DNA of 64,000 nucleotides, taken from NCBI RefSeq assembly GCF_001429185.1, contig NZ_LMIW01000001.1, positions 419,641-483,640 on the forward strand, written 5' to 3'. Positions 1 through 8,233 of the stretch are shown piece by piece; position 1 is the first letter of the stretch, and each line of letters begins with the position of its first letter. The notes beneath the pieces are model-generated. The model was not told the origin of the DNA and ran no database searches. It worked only from the letters and a program-made list of their open reading frames with translations. The DNA is from Terrabacter sp. Root85 (GTDB taxonomy: Bacteria > Actinomycetota > Actinomycetes > Actinomycetales > Dermatophilaceae). The translations under genes were made by a program, and so were the position numbers.

Positions 1-12
1 CGTGTAGGTCAT
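1..12 (-). CDS. gpmA: phosphoglycerate mutase, start only (runs off left edge)
   Basis: The last codons before the window edge, read on the minus strand, are ATG ACC TAC ACG (Met-Thr-Tyr-Thr). This matches the usual beginning of actinobacterial 2,3-bisphosphoglycerate-dependent phosphoglycerate mutase, a glycolytic enzyme interconverting 3- and 2-phosphoglycerate. Only four codons are visible, so the call rests mainly on position: in M. tuberculosis and many relatives the order mshA, ybjN-like, gpm is kept, and the same order appears here on the same strand. About 23 bp separate it from the stop of the upstream YbjN-like gene, consistent with one operon. No strong ribosome binding site is visible. 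Confidence 0.55.
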
Positions 13-35
13 GGCGCCAGCCTAGCGACGGCCGA

Positions 36-578
36 TCACGCGTCCGAGCCGTCGTCCAGCAGGTGACGGAAGGCGTCGAGGTTGCGCGTCGACTCGCCGC
101 GTGAGACCCGCCAGGCCCACTCCTTGCGCATCGAGCCGAGGAAGCCGAGCGCGAGCAGCTCGTTGAAGACGTCGTCGCTCGCCGACAGGACGATCCCGAA
201 GAGCTGGTCGAGGTGCTCGGGCTCCACCGCGACCGTCGGCACCTCGCCACGCAGGTAGACGTCGCCGTCGGTGTCGACGGCGTAGGCGACGCCCTGCAAC
301 CGGAGGTTCTTGCGCAGGAGGGTGCGGTAGAACGCCTCGTGGTTCTCGTCCGGGTTGCGGATGACGAAGGCGCTGACGCTCGTCGTCCGGTCGCGCAGGA
401 GCACCGACACGACAGTCTTGAGCTTCTTCTCGCCGGGCAGGGTGACGACGTACTCCCGCGGGCGCCCACCGAGCTCCCACTCGAGCCCGACGGAGTCGAG
501 GTATGCCGTGAGGCGGGACTCGGCGGCCGCGCCCGGTGAGTCGTCGGCCGGGGTGGTCTCCTGCGGCTCGGCGCTCAC
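36..578 (-). CDS. YbjN domain-containing protein
   Basis: A 180-residue protein with an acidic, low-complexity N-terminus (about residues 1-20) followed by a YbjN-like domain, a fold related to type III secretion chaperones. No catalytic motif is visible and the molecular function of the family in actinobacteria is not established. Its GTG start overlaps the TGA of mshA by four bases (GTGA), so the two are probably translationally coupled. Together with the phosphoglycerate mutase start beyond it, this copies the mycobacterial mshA-ybjN-gpm1 order. The family assignment is from overall sequence pattern and context. Confidence 0.8.
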   Translation of the reverse strand: MSAEPQETTPADDSPGAAAESRLTAYLDSVGLEWELGGRPREYVVTLPGEKKLKTVVSVLLRDRTTSVSAFVIRNPDENHEAFYRTLLRKNLRLQGVAYAVDTDGDVYLRGEVPTVAVEPEHLDQLFGIVLSASDDVFNELLALGFLGSMRKEWAWRVSRGESTRNLDAFRHLLDDGSDA

Positions 579-1924
579 GGGATCACCGCCGTCGGGACGC
601 CGACGAGGCTCTGGCCCTCGTCGATGGGCGACTCGTTGCCGCCGGCGGCCCGTTCACGGATCGCCTGCCGGTAGACCTCGAGGAGCCGGTCGGTGGTCGC
701 TCCCCAGCCGAACTGCGCCGCGTGCGCGACCGCCGCGGAGCCCAGCGCGAGACGGCGGTCGTCGTCGCGCAGCAGGGACTCGACGGCGTCGGTCCAGTCG
801 GGGGTCGCGTGACCGTCGACGAGGACGCCGGCGTCTCCGACGGCGGTCGGGAGGCCGCCGACGTGCGCCGCGACAACGGGGGTGCCACAGGCCTGCGCCT
901 CGATGGCGACGAGACCGAAGGACTCCGAGTGGCTCGGCACGAGGACGAGGTCGGCGGCGCGATACCACTGCGCCAGCACCTGGCGGTCGACCGGTGACAC
1001 GAAGCGGACGACGTCGTCGATGCCGAGCGAGCGGGCCAGCTCCTCGAGCTCGTGTGGCCGGGTGAGGCCGCTGCCGCTGGGGCCGCCGAGGACGGCGACC
1101 GTGAGGCGCTCGCGGCGGGAGGGGTCGCGGCGGAGCAGCTCGCCGGCGACCCGGAGCAGCACGTCGGGTGCCTTGAGCGGCTGGATGCGCCCCACGAACA
1201 GGAGCAGCTGACCCTCGACGGGCAGGCCCAGGGCGCGCCGGGCCTCGCTGCGGTCCCCGGGGGTGAAGGTCGTCAGGTCGACGCCCGGGGGGACGACGGA
1301 CACCTTGGCCGGCGGGGCGGCATACAACTCGATGAGCTCGCGGGCCTCGTCCTCGGTGTTGGCGATGAGGCGGTCGGCCGCCTCGACGACCTGGACCTCA
1401 CCGATCTCGCGGCCGCGGGGCTCCGGCGGGTCGCCCTCGGCGAGGTGGAGGTTCTTGACGCGCGCCATCGTGTGCATCGTGTGGACGAGCGCGACGCGCC
1501 AGCGGTCGGCCGCGAGCCAGCCGACCTGACCGGAGAGCCAGTAGTGCGAGTGGACGAGGTCGTAGTGGTCCTCGGGGACCGAGAGCCCGGCCTGCATGAT
1601 GCCGGCCGAGAAGGCGCAGAGCTGGCCCGGCAGGTCCTCCTTGGCGAGGCCCTCGTAGGGGCCCGCGGTCACGTGACGCACGCGCACGCCCGGCACGAGG
1701 TCGGACTCGATCGGCGTCGCGCCGGTGGTGCGGCGGGTGAAGATGTCGACCTCGATCCCGCGCGCGGCGAGCTCCTTCGCGGTCTCGGCGACGTAGACGT
1801 TGAGGCCCCCGGCGTCACCCGTACCGGGCTGCTCGAGGGGCGAGGTGTGCACGCTGATCATCGCCACCCGTCTCGGATCGGCCGCCATCGGCATCCCTTC
1901 GTCCTGCGCGTCGTTCGTCGTCAT
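575..1924 (-). CDS. mshA: D-inositol-3-phosphate glycosyltransferase
   Basis: First committed enzyme of mycothiol synthesis. It joins UDP-N-acetylglucosamine to 1L-myo-inositol 1-phosphate in the cytoplasm. The 449-residue product has the two Rossmann domains of family GT4: an N-terminal donor/acceptor loop [12 protein letters not shown] near residues 34-45, and the retaining-glycosyltransferase [16 protein letters not shown] segment near residue 335. I chose the ATG preceded by GAGGAAG at good spacing. The open frame runs more than 1.7 kb further upstream without a stop, but that part is the shadow of the oppositely oriented methyltransferase and sensor genes. The C-terminal tail of about 25 residues looks disordered. 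The family role is well established; mshD lies about 13 kb away in this window. Confidence 0.93.
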   Translation of the reverse strand: MTTNDAQDEGMPMAADPRRVAMISVHTSPLEQPGTGDAGGLNVYVAETAKELAARGIEVDIFTRRTTGATPIESDLVPGVRVRHVTAGPYEGLAKEDLPGQLCAFSAGIMQAGLSVPEDHYDLVHSHYWLSGQVGWLAADRWRVALVHTMHTMARVKNLHLAEGDPPEPRGREIGEVQVVEAADRLIANTEDEARELIELYAAPPAKVSVVPPGVDLTTFTPGDRSEARRALGLPVEGQLLLFVGRIQPLKAPDVLLRVAGELLRRDPSRRERLTVAVLGGPSGSGLTRPHELEELARSLGIDDVVRFVSPVDRQVLAQWYRAADLVLVPSHSESFGLVAIEAQACGTPVVAAHVGGLPTAVGDAGVLVDGHATPDWTDAVESLLRDDDRRLALGSAAVAHAAQFGWGATTDRLLEVYRQAIRERAAGGNESPIDEGQSLVGVPTAVIP

Positions 1925-2008
1925 GGTCTTCCTCGACTCAACCACACGCGCGATTCGATGTATTCCGCGGTCGCCGGTGACCCCGGAACACCTCCGACCG
2001 GCGCTGGC

Positions 2009-2014
2009 TAGGCT
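2009..2014 (+). promoter_or_regulatory. candidate -10 of a leaderless promoter (methyltransferase)
   Basis: TAGGCT ends six bases before the GTG start of the methyltransferase gene. The same spacing of a TANNNT-like hexamer to a start codon recurs at more than ten genes in this window, so the transcript probably begins at or next to the start codon. The -35 region is not obvious. Confidence 0.45.
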
Positions 2015-2020
2015 GCGGAG

Positions 2021-2821
2021 GTGCCCCCACGCCAGCGCCCCGTCGGCACCGTGACCCGTGGGACGACGAACCCGAACCGGCTGAGGCGGTGCGACCGGTG
2101 GATCGCCGGACCGCAGGCGTGGCGCCTCCGGCGCAGCCCGACACCCCCGGTCGTCGTCGACCTCGGCTACGGCGCCTCGCCCATCACGGCGGTCGAGCTG
2201 CACGAACGGCTGCGGCAGGTGCGCGCCGACGTCAGGGTCGTCGGCATCGAGATCGAGCCGGCTCGGGTGGCCGCCGGCAAGCCGCTCGAGCGGGACGGCC
2301 TGACCTTCCGGCTCGGCGGCTTCGAGGTGCCGCTCGACGACGGCGAGCGTCCCACGGTGGTGCGCGCCTTCAACGTGCTGCGGCAGTACGCCGAGGACGA
2401 GGTGCCGGCCGCCTGGGCCCTCGTCCAGGAGCGCCTGGCGCCGGACGGGCTCCTCGTCGACGGCACGTGCGACGAGATCGGCCGCCGCGCATCGTGGGTC
2501 GCGGTCGACAAAGCCGGTCCCGTCAGCCTGACGATCTCGCTGCGCATGGGCGGCCTCGAGCGCCCGTCCGACGTCGCCGAGCGGCTGCCCAAGTCGCTCA
2601 TCCACCGCAACGTGCCGGGCGAGCCCGTCCACGCCTTCCTCGCCGACCTCGACCGGGCGTGGGCCCGTAGCGCGCCGCAGTCGTCGTGGGGCGCACGTCA
2701 GCGCTTCCTCGCCGCTGCGACGGAGGTCCGCGAGCGCTGGCCGCTGCTCGACGGCCCCTCGCGCTGGCGGCTCGGCGAGCTCACCGTCGACTGGACAGCG
2801 GTGGCCCCGCTCGGCCCCTGA
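2021..2821 (+). CDS. class I SAM-dependent methyltransferase
   Basis: A 266-residue protein with a methyltransferase motif [12 protein letters not shown], near residues 44-54, and an acidic second-strand end (IEIEPARV) that would bind the adenosine ribose. It is divergent from mshA with 96 bp between them, an arrangement that recurs in relatives. The substrate cannot be read from the sequence. The GTG start has no separate Shine-Dalgarno, but a -10-like TAGGCT six bases upstream suggests a leaderless message. Methyltransferase fold is fairly certain; any role in mycothiol metabolism would be guesswork. Confidence 0.8.
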   Translation: MPPRQRPVGTVTRGTTNPNRLRRCDRWIAGPQAWRLRRSPTPPVVVDLGYGASPITAVELHERLRQVRADVRVVGIEIEPARVAAGKPLERDGLTFRLGGFEVPLDDGERPTVVRAFNVLRQYAEDEVPAAWALVQERLAPDGLLVDGTCDEIGRRASWVAVDKAGPVSLTISLRMGGLERPSDVAERLPKSLIHRNVPGEPVHAFLADLDRAWARSAPQSSWGARQRFLAAATEVRERWPLLDGPSRWRLGELTVDWTAVAPLGP

Positions 2822-2929
2822 GGCGGTTCGGGAGGTTTGCGCCCGTTTGGCCGTGGCGCCGCCCCCCGCGGGGGACTCACAGGAAACGCAAGCCACCGAC
2901 GGCCGTGCCGTCGGCGTACGCTCGGCACC

Positions 2930-3907
2930 ATGTCGCACGGCGGCATGACCGCGTGGGGGCGAGGTCATGCAGTGAGTTTCTACACGCTCGACAGTGAGGG
3001 TTTCGGCGCCGTCGCGCGATTCGTCGCGGACGGGTGGGACCGGGACGAGTGCGTCGTCGTCGTCGCCACCGCTCCGCACCGCGTCGCCGTCGAGGCGCTC
3101 CTCGTGGGAATGGGCCACGACCCCGCCGCGCGGGAGACCGCCGGCCGCTACCTCACGCTCGACGCCGAGGAGACCCTGGCCGAGCTGGTCGTCGACGGCC
3201 ACCTGGACGCGGACCACTTCATGCGACGTGTCGGCGAGGTCGTCACCGAGGCCTCCGTCGCGGGGCGGCCGATCCGCGCCTTCGGCGAGATGGTCGCACT
3301 GCTCTGGCAGCGCGGACAGGTCGAGGTGGCCATCGACCTCGAGCTGCTGTGGAACCAGCTGCTCCGCGAGTACGACTTCTCGCTGCTGTGCGCCTACCCC
3401 ACCGGGGTCTTCGAGCACGCGGAGCTCGTCGACGTGCGCCGGGTCTGCGACCTGCACACCGACCTCATGCCCGTCGGCGGTGCGTCCTCGACCGATGGCG
3501 CCCAGCTCGCGGCCGGCCACGCGTGCTCGCGCGTCTACCTGCCGACGGCCGAGTCGGTGCCGGCGGCCCGTCACTTCGTCGTCGACGTGCTGCGGGCCTG
3601 GGGCCACGACAGCCTCACGGCCGACGCCGCGCTCATCGTCTCGGAGCTCGCGACCAACGCCCTGACGCACGCAGCCTCCCCGTTCCGAGCGGTCGTCGAC
3701 CGGCGTCGGGGCGGCCTGCGGATCGGTGTCGAGGACGCGGCCCTCACCCCGCTCCAGCGACGCGCCGCCGAGGCCGACGACGTCAGCGGACGCGGCGTCG
3801 ACATCGTGGCGGCGCTGTCCGAGCGGTGGGGCTACAGCCCCGTGCCCGGCGGCAAGGTCGTGTGGGCCGAGCTGCTGCTCGACCCGAGCCGGTCACGCGC
3901 CGGCTGA
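2930..3907 (+). CDS. MEDS sensor domain fused to an RsbW-like ATPase domain
   Basis: A 325-residue protein. Residues about 12-180 resemble the MEDS/DcmR sensory domain (FYTLDSEGF, then [10 protein letters not shown] and FGEMVALLW). Residues about 205-315 form a histidine-kinase-like ATPase of the anti-sigma/RsbW type with an N-box, ELATNALTH, near residue 240 and a glycine-rich SGRGVDIV loop. Such fusions are usually stress-response regulators that bind or phosphorylate a sigma or anti-anti-sigma partner. No partner gene is adjacent. The open frame continues upstream, but I chose the ATG at MSHGGM because TACGCT lies seven bases before it, matching the leaderless pattern here. What it senses is unknown. 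Confidence 0.8.
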   Translation: MSHGGMTAWGRGHAVSFYTLDSEGFGAVARFVADGWDRDECVVVVATAPHRVAVEALLVGMGHDPAARETAGRYLTLDAEETLAELVVDGHLDADHFMRRVGEVVTEASVAGRPIRAFGEMVALLWQRGQVEVAIDLELLWNQLLREYDFSLLCAYPTGVFEHAELVDVRRVCDLHTDLMPVGGASSTDGAQLAAGHACSRVYLPTAESVPAARHFVVDVLRAWGHDSLTADAALIVSELATNALTHAASPFRAVVDRRRGGLRIGVEDAALTPLQRRAAEADDVSGRGVDIVAALSERWGYSPVPGGKVVWAELLLDPSRSRAG

Positions 3908-3955
3908 GCCCGCCGGAAAGCGGCGTCCGTCACTGCCGACCGTCCGCGGACAGCG

Positions 3956-3986
3956 GTATGCCGCCGGGCCGGGCCCGGCGGCATAC
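3956..3986. terminator. perfect 15-bp-arm hairpin between convergent genes
   Basis: Two 15-bp arms are exact inverted complements around a single central base. The outer ends are GTATGCC and GGCATAC, the word enriched throughout this window. The hairpin lies between two convergent genes and probably terminates transcription from both sides. There is no U-tract on either side. Confidence 0.75.
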
Positions 3987-4016
3987 GTTCGTCCGTGTGT
4001 CGTGCTGCGTGCGTCC

Positions 4017-4481
4017 TCAGCGGACGTAGTCGTCCTCGAGCCGCTCGATGTCCGACTCGTCGAAGTGGCCGAAGCCGACCTCGAGGAGGCGGCCCGGGTG
4101 CTCGCCGGAGTTGCCCATGCGGTGGATCGAGTTGCGCGGGACCCAGACCGTCTCGCCCGGCTTGGCGCTCCACGTCCGGTCACCCACGGTGACGTCGATC
4201 GGCACGTCGAGGACCTGCCACATCTCACCGCGGTGGTCGTGCCGCTGGAGGGAGAGCCGGTGACCGGGCTGCACCGTGATGATCTTGACGGTGACCTGCT
4301 CGTTGGAGACGAACTGCTGGAACTCGCCCCACGGCCGCTCGGCGACGAAGATGTCCTCGGTCGGGTTGCGGTTGCCCAGGTCGTACTCGTCCGCGGTGTG
4401 ACGCGGCGACGAGACGTTCTGGTGCTGGTGGGCGTCGAGCTCGTGGTCGACGACGGCAGCAGCAGGCTGCTGGTCGGACAT
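4017..4481 (-). CDS. cupin, phosphomannose isomerase type II C-terminal-like
   Basis: A 154-residue single-domain cupin. It has the metal-binding first cupin motif around HDHRGEMWQVL (near residue 80) and the second around GETVWVPRNSIHRMGN (about residues 108-125), with the RPWGEF opening typical of mannose-6-phosphate isomerase/GDP-mannose pyrophosphorylase C-terminal domains. Stand-alone versions may isomerise mannose 6-phosphate, but the substrate is not proven by sequence. The ATG has AGGAG at good spacing; the longer upstream reading lacks such support. The gene converges on the sensor gene, with a perfect hairpin between them. Confidence 0.8.
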   Translation of the reverse strand: MSDQQPAAAVVDHELDAHQHQNVSSPRHTADEYDLGNRNPTEDIFVAERPWGEFQQFVSNEQVTVKIITVQPGHRLSLQRHDHRGEMWQVLDVPIDVTVGDRTWSAKPGETVWVPRNSIHRMGNSGEHPGRLLEVGFGHFDESDIERLEDDYVR

Positions 4482-4556
4482 GGTTCTCCTATCGGTTGTG
4501 AGTGCACCAGTGTGCCGTACGCGCAAGGCCCGGTGTCCCGAGCGGGCGCGTGAGGG

Positions 4557-4871
4557 TCACCACCCGGTGTTGGAGCGCCCCCCGATGCCCCTGACCTGCC
4601 GCAGCGCGGGGCGCACGTCGGCGAGGTAGACGGCGGCACCCACGAAGGCGAGCAGACCGAAGAGGCTGAGCGGGTTGAAGAGCGTGACGAAGCCGATGGC
4701 GAGGGCGACCCCGAGCAGCACGAGCCAGAAGGTCCGTGTGCGCTTGCCGGCGGCGACGTAGGCCTTCTCGGGGTGGCGCAGCGCGTCGACGAACGCGAAG
4801 ACCTCGCACCCGAGCGCAACGACTCCGAGCACGAGGAGGACGACGTTCTGGAACCCCGAGTACAGCTGCAT
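4557..4871 (-). CDS. DUF2516 family membrane protein
   Basis: A 104-residue protein with a conserved MQLYSGFQNVVLLVLG opening and three hydrophobic stretches (about residues 5-28, 45-62 and 64-82). It matches the DUF2516 family of small actinobacterial membrane proteins, whose function is unknown. In M. tuberculosis a member lies directly downstream of hbhA; here an HBHA-like gene is about 1.6 kb away with two genes in between. The upstream extension of the open frame is arginine-rich shadow sequence and was dropped. Confidence 0.82.
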   Translation of the reverse strand: MQLYSGFQNVVLLVLGVVALGCEVFAFVDALRHPEKAYVAAGKRTRTFWLVLLGVALAIGFVTLFNPLSLFGLLAFVGAAVYLADVRPALRQVRGIGGRSNTGW

Positions 4872-4957
4872 GGTGGAAGCGTAACCCGGCGACGGTCGCG
4901 CGACCCCTCCCAGCCGATTCCCAGACTCCCGCGAGGTCGGCTGCTGCGGTGCGCCGG

Positions 4958-5383
4958 TCAGGCGTCGACGACGAGGGTGAAAGGGCCGTCGTTGACGAGC
5001 GACACCTGCATCATCGCGCCGAAACGACCCGTCTCGACCTCGAGGCCCCTCCCCCGGAGCGCCGCCACGAGGTCGGCCACGAGCGGCTCGGCCACGGTCC
5101 CCGATGCGGCCGCGCTCCACGAGGGACGGCGGCCCTTGCGGGTGTCTGCGTGCAGCGTGAACTGGCTGACGACGAGGACGGGCGCCCCGGCGTCGGTGAG
5201 GCTCGCCTCGTCGCGCAGGATGCGCAGCTCGGCGATCTTGCGGGCCATCCGCTCGACCTGCTCGGGCCCGTCGTCGTGGGTGACACCGACGAGGGCCAGC
5301 AGGCCGGGGCGGTCGATGGCGCCGACGACCTCGCCGTCGACCTCGACCCGCGCGCTCGTGACGCGCTGGAGCACCGCCCTCAT
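4958..5383 (-). CDS. dtd: D-aminoacyl-tRNA deacylase
   Basis: Hydrolyses D-amino acids (and glycine) mischarged on tRNA, a translation quality-control step. The 141-residue length is typical. The two family motifs that build the active site at the dimer interface are present: SQFTLHAD near residues 77-84 and NDGPFT near 130-135, corresponding to SQxT and the Gly-cisPro loop. It is separated by 30 bp from the asparaginase gene upstream on the same strand and may be co-transcribed with it. Confidence 0.92.
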   Translation of the reverse strand: MRAVLQRVTSARVEVDGEVVGAIDRPGLLALVGVTHDDGPEQVERMARKIAELRILRDEASLTDAGAPVLVVSQFTLHADTRKGRRPSWSAAASGTVAEPLVADLVAALRGRGLEVETGRFGAMMQVSLVNDGPFTLVVDA

Positions 5384-5413
5384 CTCGACCTCACGGGCCC
5401 GTCTCCATCCGCC

Positions 5414-6406
5414 TCAGACGCCGACGGCGACGACGGACCCGACGGGCTGGCCGTGGCCGAGCACCGGCTGGTGCTCGAGCACGGCGAGGACGTCGTCGCT
5501 GCCGACGCCGATGCGCCGCATCACCGCGGCGAGCAGCACGCTGCGGGCGCGCGACGAGCCGTCGGCGACCTTGACGGCGATGCCGCGGCCGTCGGGCAGG
5601 CCCACGGCGTAGACGGCCTCGGCGCCGTCCTTGGCGATGAGGCCGTCGACGCCGCGGATCAGGGCGGTGACGTCGCGGTGGGTGCCGCCGAGGTACTCCG
5701 GGAAGTCCCGGATGGCCGTCGCGATCCGGGCCTCCGGCCCCTCGGTGGCAGCGGCGAGCCGGCCGAACGACAGCGCGAGGGCGCGGAGCGGGACGGCATG
5801 GATCGGTGCGCCGCACCCGTCGACGGCGACGGCGCTCGGCTCGGCGCCGGTCAGCTCACGCACCGTCTCGGTGACGGCCACCTGCAGCGGGTGCTCGGGA
5901 TCGCGGTAGGTCGCGAGGTCCCACCCGTTGACGACGCACGTCGCGAGCATCGAGGCGTGCTTGCCCGAGCAGTTCTGCGCGATCGACTGTCGCGGGCGGC
6001 CGCTCGAGATCCAGCCGATGCGGGCGGACTCGTCGTAGGGGTAGTCGGGGGTGTTCTGCAGGTCGGCCTCGGTCAGGCCGGCGCCGGCGAGGATCTCGCG
6101 GGCCGCCTCGACGTGGAAGTCCTCGCCGGAGTGGCTGGCGCACGCGAGCGACAGGAGGCGGCCGTCGTTCGCGAGCCCGTTGCGGACCATCGCGAGCGCC
6201 TGCAGGGGCTTGCTCGAGCTGCGCGGGAAGACCGCACCGCTCGCGTCGCCGACCTCGAGCTCGACCGCGCCGTCGGGAGCCGTGACGACGGCCGTGCCGT
6301 GGTGCACCGACTCGACGAAACCGGCCCGCACGACGTGCGCGACGACCGGGGCGTCGGCGAGCGCCGCGCTGACATGGGTGGAGGACGGGGCCAGGAGATG
6401 GGACAC
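5414..6406 (-). CDS. asparaginase II family protein (Rhizobium etli type)
   Basis: A 330-residue protein of the asparaginase_II family, unrelated to the classical AnsA/AnsB fold and built like serine beta-lactamases. Typical segments are SSSKPLQALAMV, ASHSGEDFH, and NCSGKHASML, which carry the serine-lysine pairs and zinc-binding cysteines described for R. etli ReAV. It likely deamidates L-asparagine in the cytoplasm; no signal peptide is seen. I start at GTG (VSHLLAP) because CATACT lies seven bases upstream. The earlier ATG would place the start inside a terminator hairpin of the preceding gene. Confidence 0.85.
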   Translation of the reverse strand: MSHLLAPSSTHVSAALADAPVVAHVVRAGFVESVHHGTAVVTAPDGAVELEVGDASGAVFPRSSSKPLQALAMVRNGLANDGRLLSLACASHSGEDFHVEAAREILAGAGLTEADLQNTPDYPYDESARIGWISSGRPRQSIAQNCSGKHASMLATCVVNGWDLATYRDPEHPLQVAVTETVRELTGAEPSAVAVDGCGAPIHAVPLRALALSFGRLAAATEGPEARIATAIRDFPEYLGGTHRDVTALIRGVDGLIAKDGAEAVYAVGLPDGRGIAVKVADGSSRARSVLLAAVMRRIGVGSDDVLAVLEHQPVLGHGQPVGSVVAVGV

Positions 6407-6433
6407 GCCCCGCAGTATGCCGGAGCGACGCAG

Positions 6434-6469
6434 CAGGGCCGCCACCCCGGGTGCGGGGTGGCGGCCCTG
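6434..6469 (-). terminator. hairpin terminator after the HBHA-like gene
   Basis: Sixteen-base-pair perfect arms around a 4-nt loop lie 45 bp beyond the stop of the HBHA-like gene and just ahead of the asparaginase promoter. This separates the two minus-strand transcription units. Confidence 0.75.
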
Positions 6470-6513
6470 TCGTGCCTGTGGCGCCGGGGGGACCCGGCTG
6501 GAGGCGCGGCCGG

Positions 6514-7551
6514 TCAGGCGCTCGGAGCCGTGGTCGACGTCGTGCTCGGGGCGGTCGACGCCTTCCGGGCCGTCTTCTTGGCCGGCGTGGTCTTCTTGGC
6601 GGCGGTCTTCGTCGCGCTCTTGGTCGCCGCAGCCGTCTTGGTGGCCGTCTTGGTGGCCGTCTTGGTGGCCGTCTTCCTGGCCGCCTTCTTGGCCGGGGCG
6701 ACCTTGCGGGCCACCGTGGCCTGCGGGTCGTCGGTCGTGGCCGAGCTGCGGGCAGCGACCTTGCGGGTCGTCGTGGCCTCGACCTCGTTGGCCTTGCGCG
6801 TCGCGGCGGACTTCTGGGCCGCCGACTTGCGGATCGCCGTCTGGTGGGCGGCGGTGCGCTTGGCCGGGACCGGCGCGGCGGCCGACTCGACGGCGTCGAC
6901 CGAGGCCGAGACCTGCGAGCCGAGCTTCGAGGCGTCCTTGACGACGGCGCCCTTGAGGGTCTTCGCGACCTTCTCGCCCTCGCTCACGGCGGTCTCGGCG
7001 ACGCGGCGACCACGGGTCACCGTGGCGGTGCCACGCTCGGCGAGGCCGAAGGCCGTGCGCTCACCCTGGGCGCGCAGGTCGGTGACGACCTTCTCGCCAC
7101 GAGCCGCGGCGGCGTCGTACTGGTCCTTGGCGTTGCTCGCGATGACGAGGCCCTCGTTGAGGACGCGCGCCGGGAGGTCCTGGGCCCGCGTGACGAAGCG
7201 CTCGGCATACGTCGTCGCGAGCTTCTGGAGCTCGGTCGTGCGGCCCTGGAGGTCGATGATGCGCTTCTGGAGGTCCTTCTGCATCTGGTCGGCCTCCTTC
7301 TTGGCACCCTTGCGCAGGTCGACGGACTTGGCCTGCTTGCGTGCGACCTCGAGCTGCTCGCCCGCCGTGCGGACGGTGTCGATCGCGATGTTCGCGGCGC
7401 CGACGACGGCGTAGAACGGCGTCGGGTCGACCTGGACATCGGGCATGCGGTCCTCGACCTGGACGAGCTGGCCGCGCACGTCGGCGACGGCGGCCTCGGC
7501 CTGCTTCTGGGCGTCCTTGACGGCCTTGGTGATCTTCTTGCTGAGTGCCAT
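6514..7551 (-). CDS. HBHA-like protein with lysine/alanine-rich histone-type tail
   Basis: A 345-residue protein. The first about 200 residues are alpha-helical and likely coiled coil (KLTKAV-type start, DLQKRIIDLQGRTTELQKL), like mycobacterial heparin-binding hemagglutinin. From about residue 230 the tail is rich in PAKK, KKTA and KTAT units resembling histone H1. The tail contains 12-bp tandem repeats giving KTAT units. In mycobacteria HBHA is a surface adhesin that also binds DNA and lipid; which role applies here is open. The stop of the XRE regulator and this ATG are one base apart (TGAGATG), so the two are coupled. GAAGGAG precedes the start. Confidence 0.82.
   Translation of the reverse strand: MALSKKITKAVKDAQKQAEAAVADVRGQLVQVEDRMPDVQVDPTPFYAVVGAANIAIDTVRTAGEQLEVARKQAKSVDLRKGAKKEADQMQKDLQKRIIDLQGRTTELQKLATTYAERFVTRAQDLPARVLNEGLVIASNAKDQYDAAAARGEKVVTDLRAQGERTAFGLAERGTATVTRGRRVAETAVSEGEKVAKTLKGAVVKDASKLGSQVSASVDAVESAAAPVPAKRTAAHQTAIRKSAAQKSAATRKANEVEATTTRKVAARSSATTDDPQATVARKVAPAKKAARKTATKTATKTATKTAAATKSATKTAAKKTTPAKKTARKASTAPSTTSTTAPSA
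6635..6682 (-). repeat. 12-bp tandem repeat coding KTAT units
   Basis: Three exact copies of GTCTTGGTGGCC (plus-strand view) and a fourth degenerate copy. Each adds four residues (K-T-A-T) to the basic tail of the HBHA-like protein, so copy-number change would keep the frame. Confidence 0.8.
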
Positions 7552-7552
7552 C

Positions 7553-8041
7553 TCAGTTCTCCTTCTCGTTGAGCTCGGGGGTCGCGGCAGCGGTCGTGCT
7601 GCGCGACGGGCGCCGGCGAGGTGCTGCAGCCGGCGTAGGCGGTGGGCTGGGTGGGCGTCGCGCAGGACGCGTGGTCTCGGGCGTCGTCTCGTCATCGCCG
7701 ACGAACGACAGGTAGATGTCGACGAGCACCGCGCGCTGCCGGTCGGTCAGGACCGGGTCGACCGCGATGGCGGAGAGGACGTCGGGCACGGCGGCAGGGT
7801 CGTCGGCGACCCGCTCGTCGAGGATGCCGGCCCGGACGTAGAGCGACTCGGCCGAGACCTGCAGCCCCTTGGCGATCTGCTGCAGGATCTCGGCGCTCGG
7901 GCGTTTGAGCCCGCGCTCGATCTGCGACAGGTAGGGGTTGGAGACGCCGGCCATCTCGGCAAGCTGCCGCAGCGACAGCTGGGCGCTCTCGCGCTGCTCG
8001 CGCAAGTAGGCCCCGAGGTCGGGTAGCGGAAGCTTGCTCAT
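7553..8041 (-). CDS. XRE-family helix-turn-helix regulator upstream of the HBHA-like gene
   Basis: A 162-residue protein with an N-terminal XRE/Cro helix-turn-helix (about residues 10-66: LREQRESAQLSLRQLAEMAG, then NPYLSQIERGLKRPS) and a proline-rich C-terminus. It corresponds by position to the HTH regulator that precedes hbhA in mycobacteria. The C-terminal third (PARRPPSPPP...) looks disordered. GGAGG precedes the ATG. A TGCT-N6-AGCA inverted repeat lies 11-24 bp upstream of the start and may be its own operator. Its targets beyond itself and the coupled downstream gene are unknown. Confidence 0.88.
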   Translation of the reverse strand: MSKLPLPDLGAYLREQRESAQLSLRQLAEMAGVSNPYLSQIERGLKRPSAEILQQIAKGLQVSAESLYVRAGILDERVADDPAAVPDVLSAIAVDPVLTDRQRAVLVDIYLSFVGDDETTPETTRPARRPPSPPPTPAAAPRRRPSRSTTAAATPELNEKEN

Positions 8042-8051
8042 GCCTCCATTG

Positions 8052-8065
8052 TGCTAACTACAGCA
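8052..8065 (-). promoter_or_regulatory. candidate autoregulatory operator of the XRE gene
   Basis: TGCTGTAGTTAGCA (minus strand) has inverted 4-bp arms around six bases. It sits in the only A/T-rich stretch of this intergenic region, overlapping a possible -10 (TAGTTA). Binding by the adjacent XRE protein is inferred. Confidence 0.35.
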
Positions 8066-8108
8066 AGCAGAATGCAAACTCTGGGCAGCGTGAGACGTCC
8101 CACACCGG

Positions 8109-8207
8109 TTCGCGCGCTCCGACCAGAAGCGCGAGACCAGAGGACCGGGCGCGGGAAGGAGTGCGCGCTGGAGGGACATGTCGCGCGCTCGGATCAGGAG
8201 CGCGCGA
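8109..8207. repeat. two related inverted repeats in the XRE/BKACE intergenic region
   Basis: A perfect inverted repeat, TCGCGCGCTC-N7-GAGCGCGCGA, occupies 8181-8207. About 70 bp before it is a diverged copy with 6-bp arms (CGCGCT...AGCGCG, 8113-8133) and a similar GGATCAG/CGACCAG loop. They may be a terminator of the downstream end of the BKACE transcript region or a protein-binding pair. Confidence 0.5.
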
Positions 8208-8233
8208 AACGAGGCCGCCCGCGCGTCGCGGCG

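Noticed and set aside
575-3670. A 1031-codon minus-strand open frame containing mshA
   Set aside because: Only the part after the ATG at 1924 matches MshA and has a ribosome site. The rest is the antisense of the methyltransferase and sensor genes, common in very GC-rich DNA.
4736-7414. An 892-codon plus-strand open frame across DUF2516, dtd, asparaginase and HBHA-like genes
   Set aside because: Four convincing minus-strand genes occupy the same DNA, and the plus-strand product has no recognisable domain.
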